This document shows positions 45,523 through 54,738 of a stretch of DNA of 64,000 nt, in pieces. The stretch's first letter is position 1, and the number at the start of each line of letters is the position of its first letter. The notes under the pieces were generated by a model. It saw nothing but the letters and a program-made list of their open reading frames with translations, had not been told where the DNA came from and made no database searches. The position numbers were made by a program, and so were the translations under genes. The DNA comes from Lachnospiraceae bacterium NK4A179 (GTDB taxonomy: Bacteria > Bacillota > Clostridia > Lachnospirales > Lachnospiraceae), in the NCBI GenBank assembly GCA_000421045.1, contig ATWC01000001.1, positions 1 through 64,000 of the forward strand. The letters are read 5' to 3'.

Positions 45523-46410
45523 TCATAGCAGTCCCTGCATTTTTTCGATGATAAGAGCTGCCGTCTCATCCGAAACTGTCACATCATTCCAGATCTCAAA
45601 AGACCTTATTCCCTGGAATATGAGCATCTTAAGGCCGTTCATGGTCTTTCCTCCCGCTGCCTTAACCCGCTTCATGAATTCAGTTTCCGAAGGATTGAAG
45701 ATCATATCAACTCCGCACGAAACTCTTTCATAAAAAGCGTCATCATCTATTGCCGTCTTTGAGACTTCAGGAAACATCCCAAGGCTTGTACACTGCAGAG
45801 CTATCCACTTCTTACCGCCGCCGATCCTGTCCATAGCTGAAAGGAAATCTTCATCATATTGATGAACGGTAATCTTGCTGCCATGAGCCTTTTCAAATCG
45901 TTCTGCAAGCTCTCTGGCCTTTGAACCGGTCCTGTTAAGTATCATTATGTTTGATGCCTCTGACTTTACAGCTACGTAGAGGACCGCATTAGCAACACCA
46001 CCGGCACCAATAAGTACAACATTAGCGTCTTTAAGACTGATTCCCTCATTATCAAGGGCTTTTAAAAGTCCGGGCATATCCGTATTGAAACCAACAGTTC
46101 CGGCTTCGGTATATTTTACGGTATTAACGGCACCTATAAGCGATGCATCCTGATCGACCGAATCAAGATAAGACATGATATCTTTTTTATATGGAACAGT
46201 GACATTAAACCCGACAGCATTCATAGCCATACCGCCTTTTATTATAAAGGGCAGATTTTCAGGCAATGAATCAAAAGCAAGATATGCCATATTGATCCCG
46301 GTCAGTTCGCAGAGTCTTCCATGAAGAAATGGAGAAAGAGAATGACCTACAGGGTGTCCGATCAGTCCGGCAAGTCTGGTTTTAGTATCAATGTTTACGT
46401 GATTTTGCAT
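45523..46410 (-). CDS. aroE: shikimate dehydrogenase
   Basis: The 295-residue NADPH enzyme reduces 3-dehydroshikimate. Substrate motif GHSLSPFLHG, catalytic Lys in NVTVPYKKD, nucleotide loop LIGAGGVANAV and NRTGSKARELA are present; these are AroE rather than YdiB features, though paralogues are hard to separate by eye. ATG 46410 follows GGAGGG and gives the family N-terminus. It overlaps the phosphatase gene by 23 bases. Confidence 0.93.
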   Translation of the reverse strand: MQNHVNIDTKTRLAGLIGHPVGHSLSPFLHGRLCELTGINMAYLAFDSLPENLPFIIKGGMAMNAVGFNVTVPYKKDIMSYLDSVDQDASLIGAVNTVKYTEAGTVGFNTDMPGLLKALDNEGISLKDANVVLIGAGGVANAVLYVAVKSEASNIMILNRTGSKARELAERFEKAHGSKITVHQYDEDFLSAMDRIGGGKKWIALQCTSLGMFPEVSKTAIDDDAFYERVSCGVDMIFNPSETEFMKRVKAAGGKTMNGLKMLIFQGIRSFEIWNDVTVSDETAALIIEKMQGLL

Positions 46411-46921
46411 GTGCTTCCCTCCTTCTCTTTCTGAAATAACTGTGCAGTACCGGGAATTCAAGAACTCTCTTAAAATGAATATGAGGAGGCTCTTTATAAA
46501 ACAGCCTTCCAACGAGAACACTCTTCATACCTGCTCTGTTGGCTCCCCAGATATCCGTGAAAAGCTGGTCCCCTATGCATATTATCTGATCACACGGAAG
46601 ATCCATCAGCTCTTTAGCTTTGGTATAGCCTGTTCCGCGGGGCTTAAGTGCCTTATATACATAAGGACATTCAAGCTTATCGGCAAAGCTCTTAACACGC
46701 GGCTCTTCATTGTTTGAAACGATCATAGTCCTGAAGCCGTATTCCTTTAAGGATTTAAGGAATCTGTATGCACGTCGGTCAGCAGGCAGATCATGACCCA
46801 CAAGAGTGTTGTCGATATCAAATATCACCCCCCTGAAACCTTCATCCCAGAGCTTCTTAAAATCTATCGAATATGTGTTTTTTGCAGCATAAGTCGGATA
46901 GAATCCTTCAAACAGTCTCAT
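46388..46921 (-). CDS. YqeG-like HAD family IIIA phosphatase
   Basis: The 177-residue protein has HAD motifs FDIDNTLVGHD (I), IVSNNEE (II) and CIGDQLFTDIWGANRAGMK (IV), and the N-terminal PTYAAKNTYSIDFKKLWDEG of the YqeG group (bacterial relatives of phosphatidylglycerophosphate phosphatase Gep4). It may dephosphorylate a phospholipid precursor; this is inference. It overlaps the upstream transporter ATPase gene by 14 bases and aroE by 23. Confidence 0.9.
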   Translation of the reverse strand: MRLFEGFYPTYAAKNTYSIDFKKLWDEGFRGVIFDIDNTLVGHDLPADRRAYRFLKSLKEYGFRTMIVSNNEEPRVKSFADKLECPYVYKALKPRGTGYTKAKELMDLPCDQIICIGDQLFTDIWGANRAGMKSVLVGRLFYKEPPHIHFKRVLEFPVLHSYFRKRRREAHAKSRKH

Positions 46922-47660
46922 TTTTTCTTATCCCTGCACTTTCAAGCAGTTTCTTTGTGTACGGATGTTTAGGGTTACGATACAGTTCTGACGGAATACC
47001 GGTTTCCGCAATTTTCCCGTCTTTAAGTATCATTATCCGGTCACAGAAATTATACATGGTTCTCAGATCATGTGAAATAAAAAGAACCGTAAATCCTTTT
47101 TCATCCTGAAGCCTGCCCATAAGATCCAGCACCTGTGCCTGCACAGTAACATCAAGCGCAGAAACGGGTTCATCGGCAATTATAAATTCAGGCTCCTGCA
47201 TGAGCGCTGTACCTATGCATATTCTCTGACGCTGCCCTCCCGAGAGTTCGGAAGGCTTACGGATCATAAATTCATCACTTAACCCGACCTCTTTAAGCAT
47301 TGAGCTTACTCGATCGCGTCTTTCTGTACGAGAAAGTGAAGTCTTAAGCTTCAAAGGTTCTTCCATTATCCACGAAATCTTCTTCGCAGGATTCAGCGAG
47401 CTGTACGGATCCTGAAATATCATCTGCGGAGATTTGGTTTTTGTCTCTATTGTTCCGGAGGCAAGCGGTACTATCCCAAGTAAAGCCTTGGCAAGGGTTG
47501 ATTTTCCTGATCCGGACTCACCTGCAAGCCCTAATATCTCACCTTTGTATATGTCTATATCAAGATCTTCAAGAACTGTCTTTATCGATCTTTTACCGTC
47601 GGTATAATTGGTAAATCTTACGGTTATACCTTTTCCCTCAATGAGTTTTTCTTTTTCCAT
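46908..47660 (-). CDS. peptide ABC transporter ATPase, OppF/DppF-like
   Basis: The 250-residue ATPase has Walker A GESGSGKST, signature LSGGQRQRICIGTAL and Walker B FIIADEPVSALD, with the C-terminal Opp extension short. It follows the OppD-like gene with no gap. Together they power a di/oligopeptide importer; nickel transporters share this design, so the substrate stays open. Confidence 0.92.
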   Translation of the reverse strand: MEKEKLIEGKGITVRFTNYTDGKRSIKTVLEDLDIDIYKGEILGLAGESGSGKSTLAKALLGIVPLASGTIETKTKSPQMIFQDPYSSLNPAKKISWIMEEPLKLKTSLSRTERRDRVSSMLKEVGLSDEFMIRKPSELSGGQRQRICIGTALMQEPEFIIADEPVSALDVTVQAQVLDLMGRLQDEKGFTVLFISHDLRTMYNFCDRIMILKDGKIAETGIPSELYRNPKHPYTKKLLESAGIRKNETV

Positions 47661-48449
47661 TCAAAGCCTCACTTCCGGAATGGCGGCTATCAGCCTCTTG
47701 GTATATTCTTCCTTAGGAGATTCAAATATCATATCCGTATCCCCTTTCTCAACTATCACACCATTCTGCATTACCATTACATTATGACTGATCTGTCTTA
47801 TAAGACTCAGATCATGTGAGATAAACAGAACCGCTACTTTTGAAAGCTCATTTATCTTAAGAAGCAGTTTAATTATCTCTGCCTGCACTGTCACATCCAG
47901 TGCCGTTGTCGGCTCATCGGCAATAAGAAGCTTGGGCTCCGACACCATTGCCGCCGCAATCATAACCCTCTGTCTCATACCTCCTGAAAGCTCATGCGGA
48001 TAAGCATCATAGACTCTTGCCGGGTCATCCATCTCAACGTTTTCAAGCCATTTTAAAGCGACCTTTTTTCTGTCACCGTCTGACATATCCTTATGATGGA
48101 TAAAAAGAGATTCTTCAACCTGTTTCCCAATCTTCATCGTAGGATTAAGTGCAGTCATCGGCTCCTGAAAAATAACAGATATCTCATCACCCTGAAGTCC
48201 CCTTAGTTCACTTCTGGGTATCTTAAGAAGATCCTTTCTTTCAAAAAAGATGCTGCCGAAGGTCTTAAGCTTCTTTCTGGGCAGCAGTCCGGCGATAGCC
48301 ATTGCGGTCATGGATTTTCCCGACCCGGATTCTCCTACTATCCCGAGTATCTCGCCCTTATCAAGCGAAAAATCAACATCCTTTACAACCTTTTCAGGGC
48401 TGTCATGATCATGAAATTCAATTGTAAGATCCTTTACTTCAAGCAGCAT
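47661..48449 (-). CDS. peptide ABC transporter ATPase, OppD/DppD-like
   Basis: The 262-residue ATPase has Walker A GESGSGKSM, signature LSGGMRQRVMIAAAM and Walker B LLIADEPTTALD. ATG 48449 (MLLEVKDLTIEFHDHD) follows GGAG by ten bases; the longer reading overlaps the permease. It is short of the cysteine-containing C-terminus seen in some OppD proteins. It pairs with the next ATPase. Confidence 0.92.
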   Translation of the reverse strand: MLLEVKDLTIEFHDHDSPEKVVKDVDFSLDKGEILGIVGESGSGKSMTAMAIAGLLPRKKLKTFGSIFFERKDLLKIPRSELRGLQGDEISVIFQEPMTALNPTMKIGKQVEESLFIHHKDMSDGDRKKVALKWLENVEMDDPARVYDAYPHELSGGMRQRVMIAAAMVSEPKLLIADEPTTALDVTVQAEIIKLLLKINELSKVAVLFISHDLSLIRQISHNVMVMQNGVIVEKGDTDMIFESPKEEYTKRLIAAIPEVRL

Positions 48450-48450
48450 A

Positions 48451-49278
48451 TTATGAATTCTCCGATATTCCTTCAGAAAGGAGTGAAAAGCCAAGCACCA
48501 TAATGATGATCATAAGTCCCGGGAATAAAGCATACCAAGGCGCGGTGAATATATAGCTCTGTGCCTCTGAAAGCATCCTTCCAAGTGATGCATTAGGCGG
48601 CTGAACACCGATACCAAGATAGCTTAAGCCGGCTTCAGCAAGCACTGCATTATTAAAACCGATCATAACTGAACTCATGAGCACAGGAAGGATATTGGGC
48701 AGAATATGTACAAATATGATACGCAGATCCCCTGCTCCCATTAGTTTCGCACTCTGTACATAATCAAGAGCAGCCTGTTTTTTATATTCAGACCTTACTA
48801 TTCGCGCAAAGCTTGGTATAAAAGCTATACCGAGAGCTATAGTAACATTAAATGATGAAGGCCCTAAAAGCGATATTATCACAAGAGCTAACAGGACACT
48901 CGGAAAAGCAAAAAGAGCATCATTAACTCTCATCAATACATGATCCAGGCGGCCACCGTAATATCCACAGCCTGCACCTATCACAATACCTGCAAAAGTT
49001 CCGATAAAAACAGTTGTCAGCGCGATAAAGAATGTATTCCTTATCCCCTCAAGCACTCTGCTGAATATATCACGGCCATAATTATCACATCCAAAGATAT
49101 GAGCAAAAGAAGGCGATGCGAATTTAAGAGATGCATTCATTTCAGTCGAACCGTAGGGAGTATGGAACACGGCAATAAATGCTGCAAGAAAAATTATCCC
49201 GCAGATCACAAGTCCGCAGACAAAATTAAAGCCGTGATATTTTTTGAAAAATCTTTTGACAAACGACTTAATCTTCAT
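48451..49278 (-). CDS. peptide ABC transporter permease, OppC/DppC-like
   Basis: The 275-residue permease has an N-terminal helix (about 18-40), the family segments HIFGCDNYGRDIFSRVLEG and RIVRSEYKKQAALDYVQSAKLMGA (ATPase coupling loop), and a C-terminal GLSYLGIGVQPPNASLGRML. It overlaps the first permease gene by 11 bases. Confidence 0.93.
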   Translation of the reverse strand: MKIKSFVKRFFKKYHGFNFVCGLVICGIIFLAAFIAVFHTPYGSTEMNASLKFASPSFAHIFGCDNYGRDIFSRVLEGIRNTFFIALTTVFIGTFAGIVIGAGCGYYGGRLDHVLMRVNDALFAFPSVLLALVIISLLGPSSFNVTIALGIAFIPSFARIVRSEYKKQAALDYVQSAKLMGAGDLRIIFVHILPNILPVLMSSVMIGFNNAVLAEAGLSYLGIGVQPPNASLGRMLSEAQSYIFTAPWYALFPGLMIIIMVLGFSLLSEGISENS

Positions 49279-50218
49279 CAGTTCTCTTCATCCTCGGATC
49301 GATACGTTTATACAGTATGTCAACAATAAGGCTCATCACACATACAACAAAAGCGATAAGAACAATAACCGCTTCAACAACCGGATAATCCCTGTTGGAA
49401 ATGGATGTGAGCAGTATACGTCCAAGCCCGGGGATACCGAACACCTGCTCCACAACTATGGAGCCGGCTATCATATCAGCCACAGCCATCCCCCAGAAGG
49501 TTACAAGCGGTATCATCGCATTCTTCAGCACATGTCTGTACATGACCTGCATGGTAGAATTGCCTCTGCTGTAAGCGGTGCGTACGTATTCCTTATCCGC
49601 CTCTTCCAGTATCGAAGCTCTTAGGAGCTTTACAGACATGGCGCATTTAGGCACAGCTATCGCAACTGACGGCATGATCAGATAAGCGATGAATCCAGGG
49701 AAATCTTTGGAATATGAGATATAGCCCCCCGGTTTAAACCAATGCAGCACCATACCGAAAACATAAGTAAGAAGTATTCCCAGGAAAAATGACGGTACTG
49801 CCATAAACACCTGATCCGCAACATAAAAAGTCCTGTCCAGCGTTCTTTTGGCATATTTAGCCATAAGAACAGCTGTCGGGACGGAAATCAGGATAGTAAA
49901 GACCATCGACAGCACAGTAAGCGTTATCGTGATCGGTAATTTGTCGCCTATCATAGCAATGACAGGTCTGTTATAAGAAAGAGAAATTCCGAAATTGCCT
50001 TTAAAGCATTCAACGAGCCATGACAGATACCGTACTATAAATGGCCTGTCTAACCCCATTTCATGCCGCAGAGCAGCAAGCGCCTCCGGTGTGGCATCCG
50101 TACCGAGCTTTGAGAGAGCCGGATCACCCGGTATTATCTCAAAGGCTGCATATACCAGGAATGACACACCGATAAGCGTTGCCAGCAGATATAGGATTTT
50201 CTTTATATAATACTTCAT
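49268..50218 (-). CDS. peptide ABC transporter permease, OppB/DppB-like
   Basis: The 316-residue permease has six helices, the N-terminal IIPGDPA and the coupling loop ILEEADKEYVRTAYSRGNS. VVEQVFGIPGLGRILLTSI is a clear family mark. Its start overlaps the binding protein stop by four bases. A short K/R tail precedes the stop. Confidence 0.94.
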   Translation of the reverse strand: MKYYIKKILYLLATLIGVSFLVYAAFEIIPGDPALSKLGTDATPEALAALRHEMGLDRPFIVRYLSWLVECFKGNFGISLSYNRPVIAMIGDKLPITITLTVLSMVFTILISVPTAVLMAKYAKRTLDRTFYVADQVFMAVPSFFLGILLTYVFGMVLHWFKPGGYISYSKDFPGFIAYLIMPSVAIAVPKCAMSVKLLRASILEEADKEYVRTAYSRGNSTMQVMYRHVLKNAMIPLVTFWGMAVADMIAGSIVVEQVFGIPGLGRILLTSISNRDYPVVEAVIVLIAFVVCVMSLIVDILYKRIDPRMKRTDED

Positions 50219-51729
50219 TCTGTGACAAGACTTAAGCTTGCAAAATCCTGTGCATATAAAGGATAGAACTTATATCCCGTTATCTTCTTGTTGATAGCCA
50301 CATAGCAGGGAAGATCCTGGATATAGGCACTTGCCGCCTCTTTTGAAAGTATTTCCAGGCACTGTTTGTAGCTTGCTGTCTGAGCTGCATCATCTGTTGT
50401 TGAAAGAGCTGCTGTTAAAGCTGCATCATACTCAGGACTTGAGAAGTTCACAAAATTATTGTGAGCATCAGACTTATAACGGTCAAGCAGAGCACGTGCT
50501 GTAAGAGGTGAAGCATCAACACCTATAACAGTTGCCTCATAATTTCTCTCACTGTAGGTTTCGGACAGCCATGTATCCCACTCAACAAGATTGATCTTGG
50601 CTGTAACACCTATCTTCTTCATTTCCTCAACTATAACCTCTGCTGTGGCAACATGCGGCTGATAGTTTGAAGGAACCGTAATAGAGAACTCAAAACCGTT
50701 CTCATAACCAGCTTCTTTAAGAAGAGACTTAGCCTTTTCAATATCAGTATTGTATGTATCGTTAAGGCTTTCATCGTAATACTTTCCAAAAGCGGGGAAC
50801 ATAGCAGAACCGATCTCGGTTCCATCACCGCCCGAAACGTAATCCATTATCTCCTGCGGATCGATCGCATAGCAGATAGCCTGTCTTACCTTCGGATCTG
50901 AAAACGGCTCGTATTTATTGTTTAAGTAAAGGGCCTGAACAAGGTTCATGGTTCCTTTTTCGATATTGAAATCACTGCCTTCAAGTTCTTTTACCTGGGT
51001 ATCGGTTATCCTGCAGAACATATCAGCGGAGCCGCCCTTTAATTCCATTACGATCGAATCAGCATTAGAGATTATCTTAAGTGTAATGTTCTTAATATGA
51101 GCTTTTTCGCCCCAATAATCATCAAATGATTCAAGCTCAACAGACTCCTGGGGAGTATGTGAAACGAACTTGTACGGACCTGTACCGATAACCGAAGTCT
51201 CCGGATCGGCATTTGATGCAGGTATTATCGCATCTGTCATATATGAAAGGAAATCTGCATCAGGTTCGGTGAGCTTTACTGTAACTGTTTTGTCATCAGT
51301 TTTTTCTACCGAAGCGATGTTTGCTAAAGCACCTTCAAGAGGCTCGCCTGTTTCCTTGCCTGCAAGACGGTTAAGCGAATAAACGACATCATCTGCCGTT
51401 ACTGTGCTTCCGTCATGGAACTTAACGCCCTGTCTTAACGAAAATGTATAAGTCAGGCCGTCTGCGTCTGCTTCGTATTTCTCTGCGAGTGCGGGGATAA
51501 GTTCACCGTTTTCATTGTACTTGAGAAGTCCCTCATAGACGTTAAAAAGAATCTCCCTGGTACCTGCCGCATTAACTTTATGCGGGTCAAGTCCGTCATC
51601 GAGATCCTGAGGGATACCGATGGTGATGTGACTTGCCGGAGTCTCCGCCGCCTTGTCGCCTGTGCATGCGCCCAGTGCAACAGTCATTGTCGCGAGCAAT
51701 ACCGCAAACATTACTCTTGCTTTTTTCAT
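50215..51729 (-). CDS. peptide ABC transporter binding lipoprotein
   Basis: The 504-residue family 5 binding protein has a lipoprotein signal (ALGACTGDK, Cys about 22) and the family segment GLTYTFSLRQGVKFHDGSTVTADDVVYSLNR. It delivers peptides to the permeases that follow. ATG 51729 follows GGAGGT; earlier in-frame codons come from the leader. A strong hairpin and a predicted promoter lie just upstream. Confidence 0.93.
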   Translation of the reverse strand: MKKARVMFAVLLATMTVALGACTGDKAAETPASHITIGIPQDLDDGLDPHKVNAAGTREILFNVYEGLLKYNENGELIPALAEKYEADADGLTYTFSLRQGVKFHDGSTVTADDVVYSLNRLAGKETGEPLEGALANIASVEKTDDKTVTVKLTEPDADFLSYMTDAIIPASNADPETSVIGTGPYKFVSHTPQESVELESFDDYWGEKAHIKNITLKIISNADSIVMELKGGSADMFCRITDTQVKELEGSDFNIEKGTMNLVQALYLNNKYEPFSDPKVRQAICYAIDPQEIMDYVSGGDGTEIGSAMFPAFGKYYDESLNDTYNTDIEKAKSLLKEAGYENGFEFSITVPSNYQPHVATAEVIVEEMKKIGVTAKINLVEWDTWLSETYSERNYEATVIGVDASPLTARALLDRYKSDAHNNFVNFSSPEYDAALTAALSTTDDAAQTASYKQCLEILSKEAASAYIQDLPCYVAINKKITGYKFYPLYAQDFASLSLVTE

Positions 51730-51767
51730 TGCTACTACCTCCAAATATGAAATTGTTTGTCTGCGCA

Positions 51768-51852
51768 TAAAAAGCGCCTTGTCGGTCACCGTAGGCATCT
51801 GCCTTTAATATCCGACAAGGCGTATTGTATTATGTGAACTGCATAATTGCAA
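51768..51852 (-). promoter_or_regulatory. peptide transporter promoter overlapping a terminator-like hairpin
   Basis: Minus strand: TTGCAA (51847-51852), 17-base spacer, TACAAT (51824-51829), then a perfect 11-bp stem CGCCTTGTCGG/CCGACAAGGCG (51812-51822 and 51775-51785) enclosing a smaller AGGCA/TGCCT hairpin, then CTTTTTA (51768-51774). It may end the upstream EAL gene transcript and also shape the transporter leader. Confidence 0.6.
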
Positions 51853-51864
51853 GCAATAAATTGC

Positions 51865-53532
51865 TCAATTCAATTCATACTTTGGTTTTTTCAGTCTGTT
51901 TTCAAACAGTTCAGGCGGCATGGGCTTATCAAAATAATACCCCTGTACCTGTTTGCATCCGATCTTGTCAAGAAGTTTAACCTGCTCGATAGTTTCAGCA
52001 CCTTCTGCTATGGTACTCATATTGAATTCTTCGGCGAGTCCTAAAACATGTTTCATGAGAACAAGTTTACGTTCATAGTTTTCGCCATCCGTATCCAGAA
52101 ATGACTTATCTATTTTTAGTTCATCAAAATGGATATCCCTGATCATGCTCAAAGAAGAATATCCTATGCCGAAATCGTCAACTGAAACTCGAAATCCCAT
52201 TTTCTTTAAATTTTCAACAGTTTCCTTCAGTCGCTTCTGATCTTGTTCCGAAGTCGTCTCCGTAAACTCAATGATTATATTTTCCGGATCCAGGTCGTAC
52301 TTTTTCACAATCGAAAGTATATCTTGGGCAAGCGCACAATTCGAAAGATGTTTTCTCGAAAAATTAACAGATACGGGAACTATAGAATAACCTTCAGCTT
52401 TCCATCTTGCCAGATCAGAACATACGGTCTTTAGCATAGCGAAATCTATCTCACATATTCTCTTACTTCTTTCGAATACCGGAATGAAGGCAGCCGGCGG
52501 AATTAGCTCATCATCCCTTTTCCATCTGCAGAGAGCCTCTGCACCCGAAAGCAGTCCGGTCGCAAGCGAGACCTTAGGCTGGTAATACGCTATGAACTCG
52601 CCTTTACCAAGAGCCTCTTCAAAATGAGCTTCCATGCTCTTTGAATGTTCGGAGAGCTTAATGGTCTCTTCATCATAAAAAAGAAAAGAAGTACGCTTGG
52701 CATACCTTGCGATCAGCATTGTCTGACTGCAATGATCTATCAGGGCATCGCTGGTAGTTTCTTTTGTATCGATCATATATATGCCTGCACATGCAGACAT
52801 TCTTACAACATCCCGGGGACGGTCTCCATATCTGATATCTACGCCCTTTATCAACTCTGTGAATTTTTCTACATGTTCCTTTCTGATAAGGGCTCCAAAA
52901 TTATCTCCACCGATCCTCCATAAGCATTCAGGCGGCGTGATTATCTTTTCAAATTCGGCACAATACAGCTGCATTACGCCTGTTGTAATATCCCTCCCGA
53001 GATTTTCATTTATTTCTGTCATATTCCGGAAGTTCATGAAAACAGATGCATAATTATCAATGCATTTCTGATTGATAAGCTGACGCATAACTCTTTCGCC
53101 ATACACAATATTATGCATACCAAAGGTTATATCATGATAGGTAAGATAATCCAGACGTTCATAGATCTTTAAAATGCCTTTGCGCAGACTCAGAATATGA
53201 ATAAATGCACTTACGGCCTTCATATCCTCAATAGTCCACATCGTATCCTTTACAGGAAATGCTCTATAGGTGAATGATCCGCCGATAACGCGGGGATTGG
53301 TTGATGTGATCGCAAGCTCGCCTTTTTCTTTTCCGCAGTCATAAAAAACATACTGGCTGAACTCCCGGCCTTCCACTTCATCGGAAGCACTGGCATATTC
53401 AACAATATCTACCACTGCAATATTGAGAGCATCAGCCGCTTTTCTGATAACAGCTTTTTCGCCCGGCTCATCATTAGGCGGCAGTTTGATCAGTTCTTCA
53501 AGAAAATCAAAAACAGTATCTTTCCAGTCCAT
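51865..53532 (-). CDS. EAL-domain c-di-GMP phosphodiesterase with degenerate GGDEF
   Basis: The 555-residue protein has an N-terminal region without a membrane segment (about 1-130), a GGDEF domain whose site reads GGDNF (about 140-290) and a C-terminal EAL domain (about 300-550). EAL catalytic residues are intact: GAEALCRW, VNFSRKHL, EFTET, SVDDFGIGYSS, KIDKSF, EGAET, QGYYF. It should degrade cyclic di-GMP; the GGDEF part is probably only regulatory. ATG 53532 follows AAGGATGGGG. It is monocistronic and soluble. Confidence 0.9.
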   Translation of the reverse strand: MDWKDTVFDFLEELIKLPPNDEPGEKAVIRKAADALNIAVVDIVEYASASDEVEGREFSQYVFYDCGKEKGELAITSTNPRVIGGSFTYRAFPVKDTMWTIEDMKAVSAFIHILSLRKGILKIYERLDYLTYHDITFGMHNIVYGERVMRQLINQKCIDNYASVFMNFRNMTEINENLGRDITTGVMQLYCAEFEKIITPPECLWRIGGDNFGALIRKEHVEKFTELIKGVDIRYGDRPRDVVRMSACAGIYMIDTKETTSDALIDHCSQTMLIARYAKRTSFLFYDEETIKLSEHSKSMEAHFEEALGKGEFIAYYQPKVSLATGLLSGAEALCRWKRDDELIPPAAFIPVFERSKRICEIDFAMLKTVCSDLARWKAEGYSIVPVSVNFSRKHLSNCALAQDILSIVKKYDLDPENIIIEFTETTSEQDQKRLKETVENLKKMGFRVSVDDFGIGYSSLSMIRDIHFDELKIDKSFLDTDGENYERKLVLMKHVLGLAEEFNMSTIAEGAETIEQVKLLDKIGCKQVQGYYFDKPMPPELFENRLKKPKYELN

Positions 53533-53591
53533 ACGTAACCCCATCCTTAGTATGAAAACATAATAGATACAATACAATGATATTCTATCAG

Positions 53592-53626
53592 TTAAAAAAA
53601 ATTATTTCAATCAGAGGCAGTCTGAT
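53592..53626 (-). terminator. terminator after the D,D-carboxypeptidase gene
   Basis: Minus strand: short stem ATCAGA/TCTGAT (53610-53626, loop CTGCC) directly at the stop codon, then TGAAATAATTTTTTTT. Confidence 0.65.
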
Positions 53627-54720
53627 CACTCTGTGTAATGCGAATAGATATATGCATGATCAGATCTGCAATTTCTCGCAGAATCTGACATGGCAGTACA
53701 AAGAATATAAAGCTTTCCGCTGTTACTTTCAAAGCAGCTCACCGCACAGTTTTTGGACTCATTTACAAAACCGGTTTTGGCAGCCAGGCACACTCCGGGC
53801 ATCTCCCTGTCCTCTATCCTTCGTAAAAATATGTTTGATAGATTGAGCCCGTCCGGATGTTCAGTCCTCTTTGCCGTAGTATATTTATGTTGAGACAGCG
53901 CCTTGTAGCATATATCTTTTTCAAGTGCGGCCTTCATGATCATACTCATATCAACTACAGTACAATAATTATCTTCATCAAAAATGCCCACCGGATTGGT
54001 AAAATGAGCAGTGTCACTGATCCCAAGTCGTGCACAGTAAGCATTCATGGCCATCACAAAGTTTTCCGTGGTACCGGCACTCTTCTGCGCAAGTGCAAGA
54101 CACGCATCAGCTCCGGAAGGAAGTATGGTTCCATAGAACAGCTCTTCAACAGGAACGTTTTCGCTGATGGAATAATTAACAGCCGAACAGTCATTGGAGA
54201 AAGTATAATTGGCAATCTCCTGAGTTATCGAAAAATTGCCGGAAAGAGTCGGAAGCAGTTCACAGGCAGTGTATACACTGAGCACTTTTGTCATTGATGC
54301 CGGGTATATCCGGTCATTTTCATTTCTGTAGGCAACAATATGACCGTCCTGCATATCTATAAGCACAGCATAGCGACTGATCAGATCTTCCTCACCAATA
54401 TATTTTGCCCTTGCGTCTTTTGTGACTTCATAGCCTTCATAGAATCGTTCAGCAAGAGGAGAACTGACTGTTCTGGGACAGGCCTCTGTCAGTTTGTTAT
54501 TTGATACCGCATCTGCCCCATTTTCCGAAACAGGATTATTAAAGCAAAGATCGACCGATATCGTCATATCATCCGATACAGTACCGGCATCTTCATTTTC
54601 ATTTTTGAAAATACTAATGAACAGAACTATCAGTCCGATCAATATAACTGCAGCCGGAGCGATGATGATCCAAATTCCGTATTTATTTCTTCTGTGTTTG
54701 TTTCTTCTTTTTCTGTGCAT
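53626..54720 (-). CDS. D-alanyl-D-alanine carboxypeptidase (S11)
   Basis: The 364-residue protein has a basic start, a signal anchor (about 15-36: IWIIIAPAAVILIGLIVLFI) and a serine penicillin-binding domain. SxxK is PASMTKVLSVYTACE, the second motif reads LPSGADACLALAQ (SGA where many have SGN), and KTG is AKTGFVNESKNC. It trims the terminal D-alanine from wall stems outside the membrane. ATG 54720 is preferred to a TTG six bases upstream. It lies 18 bases after trkA on the same strand. Confidence 0.88.
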   Translation of the reverse strand: MHRKRRNKHRRNKYGIWIIIAPAAVILIGLIVLFISIFKNENEDAGTVSDDMTISVDLCFNNPVSENGADAVSNNKLTEACPRTVSSPLAERFYEGYEVTKDARAKYIGEEDLISRYAVLIDMQDGHIVAYRNENDRIYPASMTKVLSVYTACELLPTLSGNFSITQEIANYTFSNDCSAVNYSISENVPVEELFYGTILPSGADACLALAQKSAGTTENFVMAMNAYCARLGISDTAHFTNPVGIFDEDNYCTVVDMSMIMKAALEKDICYKALSQHKYTTAKRTEHPDGLNLSNIFLRRIEDREMPGVCLAAKTGFVNESKNCAVSCFESNSGKLYILCTAMSDSARNCRSDHAYIYSHYTE

Positions 54721-54738
54721 ATCCAAATATATCAGATT

